Of a stretch of DNA of 7,856 nt, positions 7,667 to 7,856 are shown in pieces. Every line of letters starts with the position of its first letter. Positions within the stretch are counted from its first letter, which is position 1. The notes below the pieces were generated by a model that saw nothing but the letters and a program-made list of their open reading frames with translations, was not told the origin of the DNA and did not search any database. Source of the DNA: an uncultured Bacteroidales bacterium (GTDB lineage: Bacteria > Bacteroidota > Bacteroidia > Bacteroidales > Muribaculaceae); NCBI GenBank assembly GCA_900549375.1, contig URNY01000127.1, positions 1 to 7,856 of the forward strand, written 5' to 3'. The position numbers were made by a program, and so were the translations under genes.

Positions 7667-7744
7667 ATTTTAGAATTAATATTTTTACGTAATTCCAGTT
7701 CCTCCCGTAATCTTTATGATGAGGCTGAAACGGATATTTTTTAT

Positions 7745-7752
7745 TATATTTG
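7745..7752 (+). promoter_or_regulatory. Bacteroidetes-type -7 promoter element
   Basis: TATATTTG is a perfect match to the TAnnTTTG -7 consensus. It lies 20 bases before the ATG at 7773, leaving a leader of perhaps 12-15 bases. The -33 TTTG is missing at the expected place, where the sequence around 7721-7725 reads GAGGC, so this is half a promoter match. It supports the downstream start choice for the partial gene. Confidence 0.45.
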
Positions 7753-7772
7753 CCCAACCTAACGAATTGTCC

Positions 7773-7856
7773 ATGAAACAACGGTTTAATTCAATATCTA
7801 AAAAATTCCTCTTTCCCCGGTATTCCCTCCTCTCAGCCTTCATTCTCCTTTTCCTC
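7773..7856 (+). CDS. N-terminal fragment of a probable membrane or exported protein (runs off window)
   Basis: Only 28 codons are visible. They encode a basic N-terminus (MKQRFNSISKK) followed by FLFPRYSLLSAFILLFL, a hydrophobic stretch that looks like a first membrane segment or signal anchor. The reading frame is open to the last base of the window, so the gene continues beyond it. In-frame ATG codons at 7716 and 7719 would lengthen the protein by 18-19 residues (MMRLKRIFFIIFAQPNELS). I prefer 7773 because a TATATTTG -7 element lies inside that extension. The gene follows a terminator and so begins a new transcript. No function can be assigned from this length. Confidence 0.55.
   Translation, partial: MKQRFNSISKKFLFPRYSLLSAFILLFL

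Noticed and set aside
7597..7772. tRNA, CRISPR repeat or insertion-sequence end in the last intergenic region
   Set aside because: The region contains one terminator hairpin and AT-rich sequence. No cloverleaf, regularly spaced repeats or terminal inverted repeats were found by eye.

Overview
The window looks like chromosomal DNA from a gut-type member of the order Bacteroidales. This rests on a SusC/SusD outer-membrane pair, BACON domains, lipoprotein signals followed by acidic residues, the lack of Shine-Dalgarno-like sequences, and a secreted protein ending in the characteristic Bacteroidales C-terminal module (YYNLAGVR...GLYIR...KVLVK). That tail, together with the G/C-rich third codon positions, makes a Muribaculaceae-like species my best guess, but this is inference. 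All genes seen lie on the + strand.

Positions 1-117 are a short non-coding leader holding two small dyad sequences and no recognisable housekeeping (TTTG / TAnnTTTG) promoter. Positions 118-6666 form a tight three-gene operon. It encodes a 1206-residue SusC-type TonB-dependent transporter with an N-terminal STN signalling domain. 13 bases later comes a 526-residue SusD-like lipoprotein of the SusD-like_2 type, and overlapping or abutting its stop codon is a lipoprotein with two BACON domains and a C-terminal beta-rich domain. A strong 14-bp hairpin terminator closes the operon at 6676-6709.

An AT-rich intergenic region (6710-6813) with an inverted repeat and a tandem TTTAAATTTT repeat precedes a monocistronic gene for a 260-residue secreted protein of unknown function, which has its own terminator at 7632-7666. 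After a further AT-rich stretch with a perfect TATATTTG (-7 type) element, a new gene starts at about 7773 and runs off the window. Only a basic, then hydrophobic N-terminus is visible.

Functionally, the three-gene operon should build one surface uptake complex. The SusD-like protein and the BACON lipoprotein would capture a ligand at the cell surface, SusC would import it with TonB energy, and the STN domain would report transport to an anti-sigma factor that is not in this window. No glycoside hydrolase, lyase, sulfatase or peptidase is present, so the ligand (glycan or peptide) cannot be named. I see no clearly new kind of system here. The least explained parts are the C-terminal domain of the BACON lipoprotein and the 260-residue secreted protein.
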